Made by a program: the position numbers and the translations under genes. From the NCBI GenBank assembly GCA_024234935.1, contig JACKNI010000001.1:62001-126000 (forward strand): DNA of 64,000 nt, in the 5' to 3' direction. Origin of the DNA: Chromatiales bacterium (GTDB lineage: Bacteria; Pseudomonadota; Gammaproteobacteria; Steroidobacterales; GCA-2729495). The notes below the pieces were generated by a model that had not been told where the DNA came from, did no database searches, and saw nothing but the letters and a program-made list of their open reading frames with translations. Below, piece by piece: positions 44,223-53,462 of this stretch (its first letter is position 1; every line of letters begins with the position of its first letter).

Positions 44223-45968
44223 GTGCTGGCGCCACTCGACTGGATCGTCGTGGCGGTTTATCTCGTCGTGGCACTGGCGGTCGGCCTCGCTGTCCGCGAG
44301 GGGAGTTCGTCTGGCCGGCTCAGCTATTTCCTCGCCGATCGTTCACTGCCGTGGTGGTGGGCGGGTGTGTCGATTGCCGCGACCACCTTCGCGGCCGACA
44401 CGCCGTTGGCGGTCTCGGGGATCATTGCGGCGCGGGGCATCTCGGGCAATTGGTTGTGGCTGTCGTGGCTGCTGGTACATGCCGCGGTGGTGGTGATCTT
44501 CGCAAAGCGCTGGTGGCGGAGCGGCGTCGTGACCGACGCCGAATTCGTGACACTGAGATATACCGGCGAGGCTGCGGAGACGCTCCGCCTCGCACGAGCC
44601 GGTCTCTACGGTCTGGTCTACAACGTGATCATTCTGGGCTGGGTTCTGCGCGCAATGGGCAAGATCGCCGACCCGCTGGTCCCATGGGAACGATGGACGC
44701 CCGGGCTCGTGCAGCTGATCGATCGGGTGATGCCGGGTGGCACGGCACTTGGTGGACCCGGGGAGATGCTCACAATTGTCGTGCTGGTGACGATCGTGGC
44801 CACCTACTCCTCGCTCGGCGGCATTCGTGGAGTGGTCCGCACCGACCTGCTCCAGTTTGCGCTCGGCGTGCTCGGAAGCATCTGGCTGGCGGTCGCCGCG
44901 TGGCGCGCGGTCGGGGGACAGGAAGGCTTGCATGCGGGCCTCGTTCAACTGAACGGCCCAGATGGCCTTGAGGTCCTCAACCTTTTCCCGAGCCTGTCGG
45001 GTGGCTGGCCGAGCGGGCTCGGACTCGGTGCGTTTGGCTTCGGCGCCTACCTGCTGGTACAGGCGTTTGCGAATGTGCCCGCAGACGGCGGCGGCTACCT
45101 GCAGCAACGCCTGTCTGCCGCGCGGAGCGAGCGCGATGCTGTCCAGGCGGCCTGGTTGTTTGTCGTGCTCCAGTATCTGGTCCGGGTCTGGCCCTGGTTT
45201 ATCGTCGGGGTTGCGGCCTTGGTGATGATTCCGCTGGATGGATCGACCGCAATGGTTGCGCCGGAACTCGCCGCCACGGTGCGCCTTGACCGGGAGGCCG
45301 CCTACCCGGCGTTGATGGTGGCGCTGCTGCCCCCGGGGGTACTCGGTGCATTGGTGGTATCCCTGCTGGCCGCGTTCATGAGCACCATAGATACCCACTT
45401 CAACTGGGGCGCCTCGTATGCCGTGAACGATGTCGTGCTGCGCATCAAGCCGGACCTCGCCCCCAGGCACCAGGTCCGGGTCGCGCGATTCATGGTGCTG
45501 CTGTTTGCCGTGCTCGCTGTGGCGGTTGCGCTGCAGATTGACACGATCGAACAGGCCTGGAAGTGGGTTGCGGCGCTCGGTGCCGCACTCGGTGTGCCCA
45601 CTTTGTTGCGGTGGTTCTGGTGGCGAATGACCGCATGGGCGGAACTGCTGGGAGCGGCGGTGGGTCTGGCGACATCGATGGTGATCGCTGCCACCGCGGG
45701 CATCGGGTATGAGACCCAGCTGATCTGGGTTGCGGCGGCGAGCCTGGTCGGGACTCTCGTGACGATCGCCGTCGGACCCCGCGCCGACATCGAGCATGCC
45801 CGACGCTTTGCCGAATGCGTCCGGCCACCGGGGTGGTGGCCGGATCGACCGACCGGGCGGTCGATACTCGGACTCGCTCGTGAGCTGATCGGGATGGCTG
45901 GTGTGGTGGTGCTGGTGGTCGGTGGCCTCATGGCCGGACACCGGTTGTTGTTCATCCTCGGTGATTGA
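44223..45968 (+). CDS. Solute:sodium symporter family protein
   Basis: 581 residues with about 13 hydrophobic segments. The N-terminus (LDWIVVAVYLVVALAVGLAV) with FLADRSLPWWWAGVSIAATTFAADT matches the SSS family, in which a sodium gradient drives solute uptake. TYSSLGGIRGVVRTDLLQF is another family segment. The substrate is not evident. Its 3' end overlaps an upstream extension of the P-ATPase frame, but not the chosen P-ATPase start. Confidence 0.9.
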   Translation: MLAPLDWIVVAVYLVVALAVGLAVREGSSSGRLSYFLADRSLPWWWAGVSIAATTFAADTPLAVSGIIAARGISGNWLWLSWLLVHAAVVVIFAKRWWRSGVVTDAEFVTLRYTGEAAETLRLARAGLYGLVYNVIILGWVLRAMGKIADPLVPWERWTPGLVQLIDRVMPGGTALGGPGEMLTIVVLVTIVATYSSLGGIRGVVRTDLLQFALGVLGSIWLAVAAWRAVGGQEGLHAGLVQLNGPDGLEVLNLFPSLSGGWPSGLGLGAFGFGAYLLVQAFANVPADGGGYLQQRLSAARSERDAVQAAWLFVVLQYLVRVWPWFIVGVAALVMIPLDGSTAMVAPELAATVRLDREAAYPALMVALLPPGVLGALVVSLLAAFMSTIDTHFNWGASYAVNDVVLRIKPDLAPRHQVRVARFMVLLFAVLAVAVALQIDTIEQAWKWVAALGAALGVPTLLRWFWWRMTAWAELLGAAVGLATSMVIAATAGIGYETQLIWVAAASLVGTLVTIAVGPRADIEHARRFAECVRPPGWWPDRPTGRSILGLARELIGMAGVVVLVVGGLMAGHRLLFILGD

Positions 45969-46090
45969 GGTCCAAGACCCTGGCGACGGACCGGAAAGTC
46001 GTCCATCCCGGCAGGCATGGCGGAAATGCGATTTATAGTTCCGGTTCATCGTTTGGCAAGGGGGTAGACCATGTCACGGGGCAGCGCTTG

Positions 46091-48721
46091 ATGAACTGGC
46101 ACCGTCGTCCGGCAAAACAGGTTCTCGAGGATCTTGAGGTCTCGGCTGCCGGCCTTTCTGTTGCCGAGATTCTGCGGCGGCGTGCCGAGCATGGGCCGAA
46201 TATCCTGACGACAGTGAAGCCCCGCTCGCTGCCCGGTATTTTTCTGGCGCAGTTTGCCGATTTCATGATTCTGGTTCTCATCGTTGCCGCGGTGATCTCC
46301 GGCGTGATTGGCGACCTCACCGATACGGTGGTGATCATTGCGATCGTGGTGCTGAATGCGGCGATCGGTTTCGTTCAGGAGTATCGCGCCGAGCAGGCCA
46401 TTCAGGCGCTCAAGGCGATGGCTGCGCCATCAGCCGTGGTAACGCGCGATGGCTGTACGGCAACCGTACCGGCTGCTGACCTGGTGCCGGGGGACATCGT
46501 GCACCTCGAGGCGGGGTGTATCGTGCCGGCCGATCTGCGGCTGGTGGAAGCAGCAAGTTTGCGCATCAATGAGGCCGCACTTACCGGTGAATCCGTGCCG
46601 GTGGAAAAAACCACCGATGCACTGTCCGGAGAGGGCGATCTGCCGGTTGGCGACCGGCGCAACATGGCCCACAAAGGCACGTACGTGACTTACGGCCGCG
46701 GGCTCGGTGTGGCGATCGCAACCGGCATGCGCACGGAGTTCGGGCGTATCGCTACGCTGCTCAGCGAGGCGCGCGCGGTGGATACGCCGCTGCAGCGCCG
46801 GCTGGCAGTGTTTGGCCGGCGACTCGCCCTGGTCGTGATCGCAATCTGCATCATCGTGTTCGCTGCCGGGCTCCTGCGCGGTGAACTGGCGTTGCCGATG
46901 CTGCTGACTGCGGCCAGCCTGGCGGTTGCCGCCATTCCAGAGGCCTTGCCGGCGGTAGTCAGCGTTGCGCTCGCGCTTGGCGCGCGCCGGCTGATGTTGC
47001 GAAAGGCGCTGATCCGCCGGCTGGCCGCAGTCGAGACGCTCGGTTCGGTCACGTATATCTGCTCGGACAAGACCGGCACTCTGACGGCCAACGAGATGCG
47101 CGTCGAGCAGTACTACTGCGACGCCGTGCAGGCCGCGCAGCCGGGTACCGGTGAAGCGTGGCAGGCGCTGCTCTCGGCGATGGCCATCAGTCACGATGCG
47201 GCCATCGCCGCCGACGGCACCGTGGTCGGTGATCCGACGGAGGTCGCACTGCTGCTCGCTGCGCGAGCTGCCGGCCTCGATCATGTCGCAGAGTGCGCAA
47301 GACTGCCGCGTGTGGCCGAACTGCCCTTCGATTCGGAACGCAAATGCATGACCACCTTTCACCGCCTTCCGGACGGCGGCTGGTGGTCGGTCACCAAAGG
47401 TGCGGCTGAAGTCGTCATCGGTGCATCCAGCAGCGAGTTTTTTGGCGGGGTCGCGGCACCGCTTGATGCGGCGCGCCTGCGGCATATTGCCGAGCAGATG
47501 GCGGCCGATGGACTGCGCGTGATCGCCGTCGGCGCGCGGTACTGGGCGGAACTGCCGGACCATATCCAGCCCTCGGTCGCGGAGGACAAGCTGGAGTTCA
47601 TCGGTCTGCTGGGTCTGCTCGACCCGCCACGTGCCGAGGTCGCAATGGCGATCGCGGACTGCCACACCGCCGGCATCACACCGGTGATGATCACCGGCGA
47701 TCATCCGCTGACCGCGTGCGCGGTTGCGGCCCGACTCGGGCTTGATGCCGAGGGCGAGGCCGTTCTTGCCGGTGCCGAGCTGGCACGGCTGTCGGGAGCG
47801 GAACTTGCCGGACGCGTCAGGCATGTGCGTGTCTACGCGCGGGTTTCGCCCGAGCAGAAGCTCAACATCGTCAGTGCTCTGCAGGCCTGCGGGGAAGTGG
47901 TCGCCATGACCGGTGACGGCGTAAACGATGCGCCGGCACTGCGCCGCGCCGACATCGGTATTGCGATGGGCATCACCGGCACCGATGTCGCGCGTGAGGC
48001 GGCCAGCATGGTGCTGCTCGATGACAATTTCGCAACGGTAGTGCGTGCCGTGCGCGAGGGCCGGCGCATCTACGACAATCTGCGGCGCTTCATTCGCTAT
48101 GTGCTGACCACCAATTCGGGAGAGATCTGGACAATCTTTCTGGCGCCGTTCATCGGCCTGCCGGTGCCCCTCCTGCCGATACAGATCCTGTGGATCAACC
48201 TCATCACCGATGGTTTGCCGGGTCTGGCGCTTGCCGCAGAACCTGCCGAGCGCGAAGTGATGCATCGTCCTCCACGGCCGCCGCAGGAGAGCCTGTTCGC
48301 GCAGGGGCTGGGTGCGCATGCCTTGCTTGTTGGCCTGTTCATGGCAGGGCTGGCACTGGGCGCACAGGCCTGGTATTTCGGACGCGATGCGGAGCAGTGG
48401 CAGACAATGGTGTTCACGATTCTGTGCTTCATGCAGCTTGGACATGTGCTTGCGATTCGCTCCGAATGGACTTCGCTGTTCAGCCAGGGCCTGACTTCCA
48501 ACCGGCCGTTGGCGGCGGTCGTGGCGTTTACCGTACTGCTGCAGCTGGCGGTGATCTATCTGCCCGCCGGTAACGCCTGGTTCGGTACCGTACCGCTGGC
48601 AGCGGCTGATCTCGGCGTGTGCGTGATCGCGGCCCTGCTGGTACTCGCGGTGGTCGAGGCCGAGAAGGCGATTCGCCGTCGCCGCCTCTTTGGCGTCCGA
48701 AAGGCGGGCGGTGGCCAATAG
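46091..48721 (+). CDS. P-type cation (probably calcium) ATPase
   Basis: 876 residues starting at ATG 46091. It has the phosphorylation site CSDKTGTLTAN with Asp near 326, TGES, KGAAEVV and MTGDGVNDAPALRRADIGIAM. In the membrane it keeps IPEALPAVV (TM4), NSGEIWTIF (TM5) and WINLITDGLPGLAL (TM6); the residues matching SERCA E309, N768, E771, N796, T799 and D800 are present. This supports calcium export, by family knowledge. An upstream in-frame start at 45965 would add an unlikely N-terminus. Confidence 0.9.
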   Translation: MNWHRRPAKQVLEDLEVSAAGLSVAEILRRRAEHGPNILTTVKPRSLPGIFLAQFADFMILVLIVAAVISGVIGDLTDTVVIIAIVVLNAAIGFVQEYRAEQAIQALKAMAAPSAVVTRDGCTATVPAADLVPGDIVHLEAGCIVPADLRLVEAASLRINEAALTGESVPVEKTTDALSGEGDLPVGDRRNMAHKGTYVTYGRGLGVAIATGMRTEFGRIATLLSEARAVDTPLQRRLAVFGRRLALVVIAICIIVFAAGLLRGELALPMLLTAASLAVAAIPEALPAVVSVALALGARRLMLRKALIRRLAAVETLGSVTYICSDKTGTLTANEMRVEQYYCDAVQAAQPGTGEAWQALLSAMAISHDAAIAADGTVVGDPTEVALLLAARAAGLDHVAECARLPRVAELPFDSERKCMTTFHRLPDGGWWSVTKGAAEVVIGASSSEFFGGVAAPLDAARLRHIAEQMAADGLRVIAVGARYWAELPDHIQPSVAEDKLEFIGLLGLLDPPRAEVAMAIADCHTAGITPVMITGDHPLTACAVAARLGLDAEGEAVLAGAELARLSGAELAGRVRHVRVYARVSPEQKLNIVSALQACGEVVAMTGDGVNDAPALRRADIGIAMGITGTDVAREAASMVLLDDNFATVVRAVREGRRIYDNLRRFIRYVLTTNSGEIWTIFLAPFIGLPVPLLPIQILWINLITDGLPGLALAAEPAEREVMHRPPRPPQESLFAQGLGAHALLVGLFMAGLALGAQAWYFGRDAEQWQTMVFTILCFMQLGHVLAIRSEWTSLFSQGLTSNRPLAAVVAFTVLLQLAVIYLPAGNAWFGTVPLAAADLGVCVIAALLVLAVVEAEKAIRRRRLFGVRKAGGGQ

Positions 48722-48780
48722 GCCCGTACCCCGCGTATTCTGCGCCCTATCCATAACCTTCGAGATCCGAGGAGCAAGCA

Positions 48781-49464
48781 GTGCACCGAATCGCCGACTC
48801 TCATCAGCAGGTATCGCGAAGCCGGGTCCTTTCTTCCGCGGTGGCCCTGGTGGCCGCAGGCTGTCTTGCTGCCTGTTCTGCCATCAAGGTGGACGCCGCC
48901 TGGAGCGCGAGCGTCACCGGTGATCCGGCCTTCAGTAACCTGCTTGTGGTCGGCCTGAGTCCGGACCGCAATGTGCGTTGCGCCTTTGAACAGGCACTCG
49001 CCGACAACCTGCGCAGTGCGACGGTCAAGGCAACCCCCAGCTGTGACGTGATGGCGGCGGATGCCAGGCTCAGTCGGGAAGCGGTAGAGGCCGTGGTCAA
49101 ATCAACCGGCGCCGATGCGGTGATTGCCACGCGTCTGGTTGCCCTGAAAGCGGGTGCCAAAGAGGAGAAGACTGCGGATGCGCGGGGTGGTGGCAGTTAC
49201 AAGCCGGTGGCCTATGGTTTTGACTACGGTACCTTCGGGACCTATGGCATCCCGGTGGTCTACGGCGACTTCGAGACGGTACCGTCGGTTTTCTCCGTGA
49301 GCGGCGCTGTCGAGCTGGCGACGAATGTATACGAGACCAATCACGGCGAGAAGATCTATGGCATGACCACGAAAGCGAAGAATCTGGAATCGCGCGGTAT
49401 GGCACTGGCGTTGATTACGCCGCGAATCGCCGATCGCCTGCGGGACGACGGGCTGATCCGCTAG
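48781..49464 (+). CDS. Exported lipoprotein of unknown function
   Basis: A 227-residue lipoprotein starting at GTG after GAGGAG. After a longer n-region comes ALVAAGCLAACS; LAAC is the lipobox. The mature part begins with a strand-helix pattern (FSNLLVVGLSPDRNVRCAFEQAL) and STGADAVIATRLV, similar to periplasmic lipoproteins that bind in multimers, but I cannot name the family. A Gly/Tyr-rich segment (YGFDYGTFGTYGIPVVYGDF) follows. It lies between the P-ATPase and a DUF481 gene. Confidence 0.75.
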   Translation: MHRIADSHQQVSRSRVLSSAVALVAAGCLAACSAIKVDAAWSASVTGDPAFSNLLVVGLSPDRNVRCAFEQALADNLRSATVKATPSCDVMAADARLSREAVEAVVKSTGADAVIATRLVALKAGAKEEKTADARGGGSYKPVAYGFDYGTFGTYGIPVVYGDFETVPSVFSVSGAVELATNVYETNHGEKIYGMTTKAKNLESRGMALALITPRIADRLRDDGLIR

Positions 49465-49543
49465 CATTGGCGCGGTATTCGGGCCGATGTCGCCTGTGGC
49501 TGAGTGTCGGCAGAAGATGGATTCGTACAAGCAAGGAGACGAA

Positions 49544-50356
49544 ATGACGCAGGGATGTGCGGGCCGCGTGGTACTGGCGGCAGCTCTCGGGCTGGCGATG
49601 TTGTCAGCAGAGGCCCAGATCGATACGAAAATGGTTTCGGAAGTCATTGCCCCGGTCGACAAGGCGGCGGACAAGGGCCCCTGGGCGGCAAAGCTGGCGG
49701 GCGGCTATGCGAAAACCAGCGGCAACTCCGACAGTTCGGCCGCCAACTTCAGCGGTGAAGGCCGCTATGACAAGGAGCGCTGGCACCATATCCTCGGCGC
49801 CACCGCCGTTGTTGCCAGCAGTGCCGAAAATCGCGATTCGCCGACGGAGACAACGGCCGAGTCTTATTGGGGCGGGTTCAAGTCGCAGTACGATCTTGCA
49901 CCAGCCTGGTACGGATTCGGCTCGCTTGACTGGTACAAGGATCGCTTCAGTGCCTATGACCACCAGCTTTACGAAGCGGCCGGCGTGGGCTGGCGCATCC
50001 TGCGCAGCGAGGCACATCGACTGGATCTCGAGCTGGGCGCCGGTGCCAAACAGGCGAAGCAGGTCAGCGGTGACAACCAGAACGAGGCGATTGCGCTGCT
50101 GCGCGGCCTCTATACCTGGCAGATCAGCAAGAATGCGGCTTTCGTACAGAAGCTCGCGGTGCTGTCGGGCTCAGACAATACCTATACGGAAAGTGTCAGC
50201 CAGCTCAAGGCCGGCGTCATCGGCAACCTCAGCATGGTGCTCGGCTACACCTGGAAGCACAACTCGGACGTGGAAATCGATACCTCGCTGGTGACGCCGC
50301 GGCCCTTTGAAAAGACCGATACCTATACGACGGTCTCCCTGGAATACGTCTTCTAG
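49544..50356 (+). CDS. DUF481-family outer-membrane protein
   Basis: 270 residues starting at ATG after AAGGAG. A signal peptide to about residue 24 (LAMLSAEAQ) is followed by repeated amphipathic beta-strands: AKLAGGYAKTSGNSDSS, YWGGFKSQYDLAPAWYGFGSL, YEAAGVGWRIL and a terminal YTTVSLEYVF with C-terminal Phe. This is the salt-induced outer-membrane/YdiY pattern of DUF481. The function is unknown. It ends 4 nt into the convergent pseudouridine synthase gene. Confidence 0.88.
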   Translation: MTQGCAGRVVLAAALGLAMLSAEAQIDTKMVSEVIAPVDKAADKGPWAAKLAGGYAKTSGNSDSSAANFSGEGRYDKERWHHILGATAVVASSAENRDSPTETTAESYWGGFKSQYDLAPAWYGFGSLDWYKDRFSAYDHQLYEAAGVGWRILRSEAHRLDLELGAGAKQAKQVSGDNQNEAIALLRGLYTWQISKNAAFVQKLAVLSGSDNTYTESVSQLKAGVIGNLSMVLGYTWKHNSDVEIDTSLVTPRPFEKTDTYTTVSLEYVF

Positions 50357-51072
50357 GCCGCTGCGAAATCTGTGAACCAGTGCTCCGGTTCGCAGCTGAA
50401 TTCGATCGCCCTGCCGCGCCAGTCGAAGTAGAGCGCCCGGGCATGGAGGGCATGATTGGGCAGAATCAGCCGATCCCTCTGAGCAGCGGTCAGTCGGCCT
50501 TCTACCAGGGCCAGATAGGCATCTTCGTCGCCGCCGTAAATCTTGTCGCCGACGACGGGGTGACCGTGCCAGGCGAGGTGGATGCGGATCTGATGCTTGC
50601 GGCCCGTGCGCGGCAGCACGCGGAGCAGCGTGAAGGGAATACCTGTGCGCGTGAACCGGCGTAGCACCTCGAAGCTGGTTTGAGCGGCATTCCCGTCGGC
50701 GCGTACGCAATCCTTGATGGCAACGCGGCTGCACGAATCCTTGCCCAGCGCGGCATCGATCAGGCCGCGGTCTTCGCTCAAGTGGCCGTGTACGAGAGCC
50801 AGGTACTCCTTGCGTACCCGTCGAGTCTCCCATAATCGACGCAACTCGCGCGCGGCTTGATCGGACTTGGCGATCAGTATGACGCCGCTCGTTTCCCGGT
50901 CGAGGCGATTCACCAGCTGTGGGCGGATATCCGTTTCTGCCAGGTACAGGCGCACCCGGCCAATCAGACTCGATAGCTCGCCGTTCTTGCTCGGATGACA
51001 GACCAGGTCGGCTGGCTTGTTGATCGCCAGCAGTTCGGCGTCTTCATGAATGATTCTGAACAGGGCAGTCAC
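50353..51072 (-). CDS. RluA-family pseudouridine synthase
   Basis: About 239 residues converting uridine to pseudouridine in RNA. The catalytic motif is VNRLDRETSGV (catalytic Asp), with Asn where His is most frequent. INKPADLVCHPS, RKEYLALVHG, GRKHQIRIHLAWHGHPVVGDKIYG are family signatures. No S4 domain is present. The start is uncertain: GTG 51072 has AGGAG upstream, while GTG 51117 would add 15 residues. The RNA target is unknown. Confidence 0.85.
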   Translation of the reverse strand: MTALFRIIHEDAELLAINKPADLVCHPSKNGELSSLIGRVRLYLAETDIRPQLVNRLDRETSGVILIAKSDQAARELRRLWETRRVRKEYLALVHGHLSEDRGLIDAALGKDSCSRVAIKDCVRADGNAAQTSFEVLRRFTRTGIPFTLLRVLPRTGRKHQIRIHLAWHGHPVVGDKIYGGDEDAYLALVEGRLTAAQRDRLILPNHALHARALYFDWRGRAIEFSCEPEHWFTDFAAA

Positions 51073-51161
51073 AGCAGCATCGCTCCTCAACGCGGATTGT
51101 CCCGCTGCATCGGCCACCTTGCGTCTGTCAGTCCCAAGTGTGATCCAGTACCGCTTTTGCC

Positions 51162-51169
51162 TTACATAA
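51162..51169 (+). promoter_or_regulatory. TTAYRTAA box upstream of the tandem sorting-tail pair
   Basis: TTACATAA lies 117 nt before the GTG at 51279. It is the reverse complement of the TTATGTAA core at 564-571 and 1768-1775. CATAAT could also be a -10. Confidence 0.35.
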
Positions 51170-51278
51170 TCCCGAAATGAGATTGGCGATGCCGAAATGC
51201 GCAACGGATAATAGACCCTATCCAAGCAGTCCCGGTTTGACCGGGGCGCATAAGAACAAAATCGTGGGGAGTATCGCC

Positions 51279-52004
51279 GTGTACAAGTCCTTAAGCATCT
51301 CTGCCTTGTGTCTGCTGGCGGTGACGGCGCATGCCAGTTCTACCAATGTACCTGGTATGGCCAATCCCTGGCTGGCCGGGATGCCTGATGGCAGTGCGAT
51401 CATCTTTGAAAACACGACTGACACTGCGCCCGCACAGTCGCCGACGCTGGTATCTGGCCTTTCCCTGGCGAGTGGTGCAGTGCGATTCAGCGACGCCAGC
51501 GGTGGGGTACACAATGGCCCCCTCTGCCCGGGAACCTGTTTTGGTCCTGATGGCCGTACTTTTCAGGGCAATGACTTCGTGAAACACGACGGTGGTGCGG
51601 TGAATGGCATCGCCGGAGTCTGGGCGCCCATGAATGCATTGATGGGTGTATTTCTCGACGATACGCAGCCTGACCTGTTGACGGCGCCTGCGGGTCTGGA
51701 CTTCCGGACGATCGGGCTGGATTTCCTGTCGCTGGCGCCGACGCTTCGCCAGGTATTCTTTATCGGTGACGGTTTTACCAGTGGCGGTACGCAGCAGGAG
51801 TTCCTTGTTCCGGTTGGTGCCACCCGTCTGTATCTGGGCACCATGGACGGCTTTGGCTGGGCGAACAACAGCGGTGCATTCAATGTCTTCGTCAGCGACA
51901 GCAAGATCAGTACGGTGCCAGTGCCTGCGGCCGGCTGGTTGCTGGGTTCCGCTCTCGGCATGCTTGGTCTCGGTTCGCGGAAGCGAAAGCAAGATCGCGG
52001 CTGA
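51279..52004 (+). CDS. VPLPA/PEP-CTERM-type exported protein (tandem copy 1)
   Basis: 241 residues from GTG 51279, preceded by GGGGA. The signal peptide is VYKSLSISALCLLAVTAHAS. The mature part contains WLAGMPDGS, LGVFLDD-type and FLSLAPTLRQVFFIGDGFTS segments, then GATRLYLGTMDGFGWANNSG, a pattern seen in several exported sorting-tail proteins and loosely like jelly-roll lectins. The tail is VPVPAAGWLLGSALGMLGLG with SRKRKQDRG. The next gene is a clear paralogue. Confidence 0.82.
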   Translation: MYKSLSISALCLLAVTAHASSTNVPGMANPWLAGMPDGSAIIFENTTDTAPAQSPTLVSGLSLASGAVRFSDASGGVHNGPLCPGTCFGPDGRTFQGNDFVKHDGGAVNGIAGVWAPMNALMGVFLDDTQPDLLTAPAGLDFRTIGLDFLSLAPTLRQVFFIGDGFTSGGTQQEFLVPVGATRLYLGTMDGFGWANNSGAFNVFVSDSKISTVPVPAAGWLLGSALGMLGLGSRKRKQDRG

Positions 52005-52042
52005 TACCTGCCCCCCGGTAGTCCGGTCCCCGGCGCCTGGTT

Positions 52043-52050
52043 TTACTTAA
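52043..52050 (+). promoter_or_regulatory. TTAYRTAA-like box, tandem copy 2
   Basis: TTACTTAA, one mismatch from the consensus, 117 nt before the start at 52160, the same distance as the box before copy 1. The bases after it also match (TAATCMCG). Confidence 0.3.
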
Positions 52051-52159
52051 TCACGCAAATGCATTCGCACTCTGCTGCCGAGTGGTTGATAATTCGACCA
52101 ACCGCTGGAGGCCGGCAGGGATTCCCGCCCTCGCAGCAGTGGAAAGGGATTGAAGCAAA

Positions 52160-52849
52160 GTGTTCAGGTTTGTCAGCATAGTTCTCACATTCAGTCTGCT
52201 GGCTGTTAACGCCCACGCGGCAGCCATCACGGTGCCCGGTACCGCGAATCCGTGGCTTGCCGGGATGCCGGACGGAAGTACGGCGTGGCCCGCTGATCTG
52301 GCCCCTGCAAATTCTCCGGTATTGGTGTCGACGGTTTCTTTCGACAGCGGCGTGCTCACTTTCAGTGGCGGCACCGGCGGCGTGTTCAACATCCCGGGAA
52401 ACTGCTGCGATCCGCTCGATGGCGGTGTATTCCAGGGGCAGGCCTTCATCGATCATGAGATTGGTGCGGAGAATGGCATTGCTGCCATACGGGCGCCGAT
52501 CAACAGCCTGCTGGGTGTGTTTCTCGATGATACCCAGCCCAGTCTGCTCACTGCTCCCGCCGGTCTGGATTTTGAGGTGATCGGACTCGACTTCCTTTCG
52601 CTGGCGCCAACGCTGCGTCAGGTGTTTTTCATCGGTGATGGCTTCACCAGTGGCGCAATATCGCAGCAGTTTGTCATTCCGGCCGGGGCAACGCGTCTCT
52701 ACCTCGGCACGATGGACGGCTCTGAATGGGCCAACAATGTCGGTACGATCGATATTGTCGTCAGCCCGATACCGGTTCCTGCTGCGGGCTGGTTGTTCGG
52801 ATCCGCTCTGGGCCTGCTCGGGATGCGCTGGCGGAATAATCGCGGCTGA
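52160..52849 (+). CDS. VPLPA/PEP-CTERM-type exported protein (tandem copy 2)
   Basis: 229 residues from GTG 52160 with signal peptide FRFVSIVLTFSLLAVNAHAA. It aligns with copy 1 almost throughout: WLAGMPDGS, LGVFLDDTQPSLLTAPAGLD, DFLSLAPTLRQVFFIGDG and GATRLYLGTMDGSEWANN. The tail is IPVPAAGWLFGSALGLLGM with RWRNNRG. The Asn/Gly-rich loops in the middle differ most. The pair looks like a tandem duplication that has diverged. Confidence 0.82.
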   Translation: MFRFVSIVLTFSLLAVNAHAAAITVPGTANPWLAGMPDGSTAWPADLAPANSPVLVSTVSFDSGVLTFSGGTGGVFNIPGNCCDPLDGGVFQGQAFIDHEIGAENGIAAIRAPINSLLGVFLDDTQPSLLTAPAGLDFEVIGLDFLSLAPTLRQVFFIGDGFTSGAISQQFVIPAGATRLYLGTMDGSEWANNVGTIDIVVSPIPVPAAGWLFGSALGLLGMRWRNNRG

Positions 52850-52879
52850 GGCTGCTACTGCGTCGCTCCTGCGGCGCTC

Positions 52880-53356
52880 TCAGGGTTGGCGCAGATCGCG
52901 CATCAGTCTCAAGGCATCTTCCCGGCCGCTGTAGTAGCGGGGTACCCGGCCGGTCTCCAGGAATCCGAGTCGGCGATAAAAGAGCAGTGCCACCGGGTTG
53001 CGTGCGCGGACTTCCAGGCAGATCGTGAATGTGCCCGCCGTGATGGCTGTGCGCTCCAGCCAGCCGAGCAGCTGACGCCCAAGTCCAAGCCGCTGATGCG
53101 CTGACTCGACGGCCAGCAGGTTCAGGTGGGCGATATCGTCGCCGAAATGCATGATCGCAAACCCTGCCAGCACCGATGTACCGCAGCCGGCCGATCTGGC
53201 GGTGATCACCATCGAATCCGGATGCCGGTAATGTCGCATTATCCGCTCGGGCGTCCAGGTCCACGGCAACCCGACTTCGACGAGGCGCCGGGACATATCA
53301 GCAATGGTTTGTATGTCGGCACTGCGTGCCGGCGCAATTTCTGCGATGGACGTCAT
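52880..53356 (-). CDS. rimI: GNAT acetyltransferase, probably RimI
   Basis: A 158-residue acetyltransferase. The acetyl-CoA site is HQRLGLGRQLLGWL near residue 88, followed by LEVRARNPVALLFYRRLGF and YYSGREDALRLMRDL, the end typical of RimI, which acetylates the S18 N-terminus. It lies downstream of the radical SAM gene, 106 nt away. Confidence 0.85.
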   Translation of the reverse strand: MTSIAEIAPARSADIQTIADMSRRLVEVGLPWTWTPERIMRHYRHPDSMVITARSAGCGTSVLAGFAIMHFGDDIAHLNLLAVESAHQRLGLGRQLLGWLERTAITAGTFTICLEVRARNPVALLFYRRLGFLETGRVPRYYSGREDALRLMRDLRQP

Positions 53357-53462
53357 GCGGCTTCTCCGGCCACTTCATGATTCCAGCCTAACGCTTCAGG
53401 GGTCATGCGTGGTCGGCGATTTTGCAAAATACGGATATTTCCCGGCCTCGACGGCCCGCCGT

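Noticed and set aside
44343..46049. 568-codon open frame opposite the symporter gene
   Set aside because: Shadow of the SSS-family gene; extreme Arg/His/Gln composition.
46430..48754. 774-codon open frame opposite the P-type ATPase
   Set aside because: Lies wholly over a clear P-ATPase gene with all motifs; the frame is rich in His, Arg and Gln without domains.
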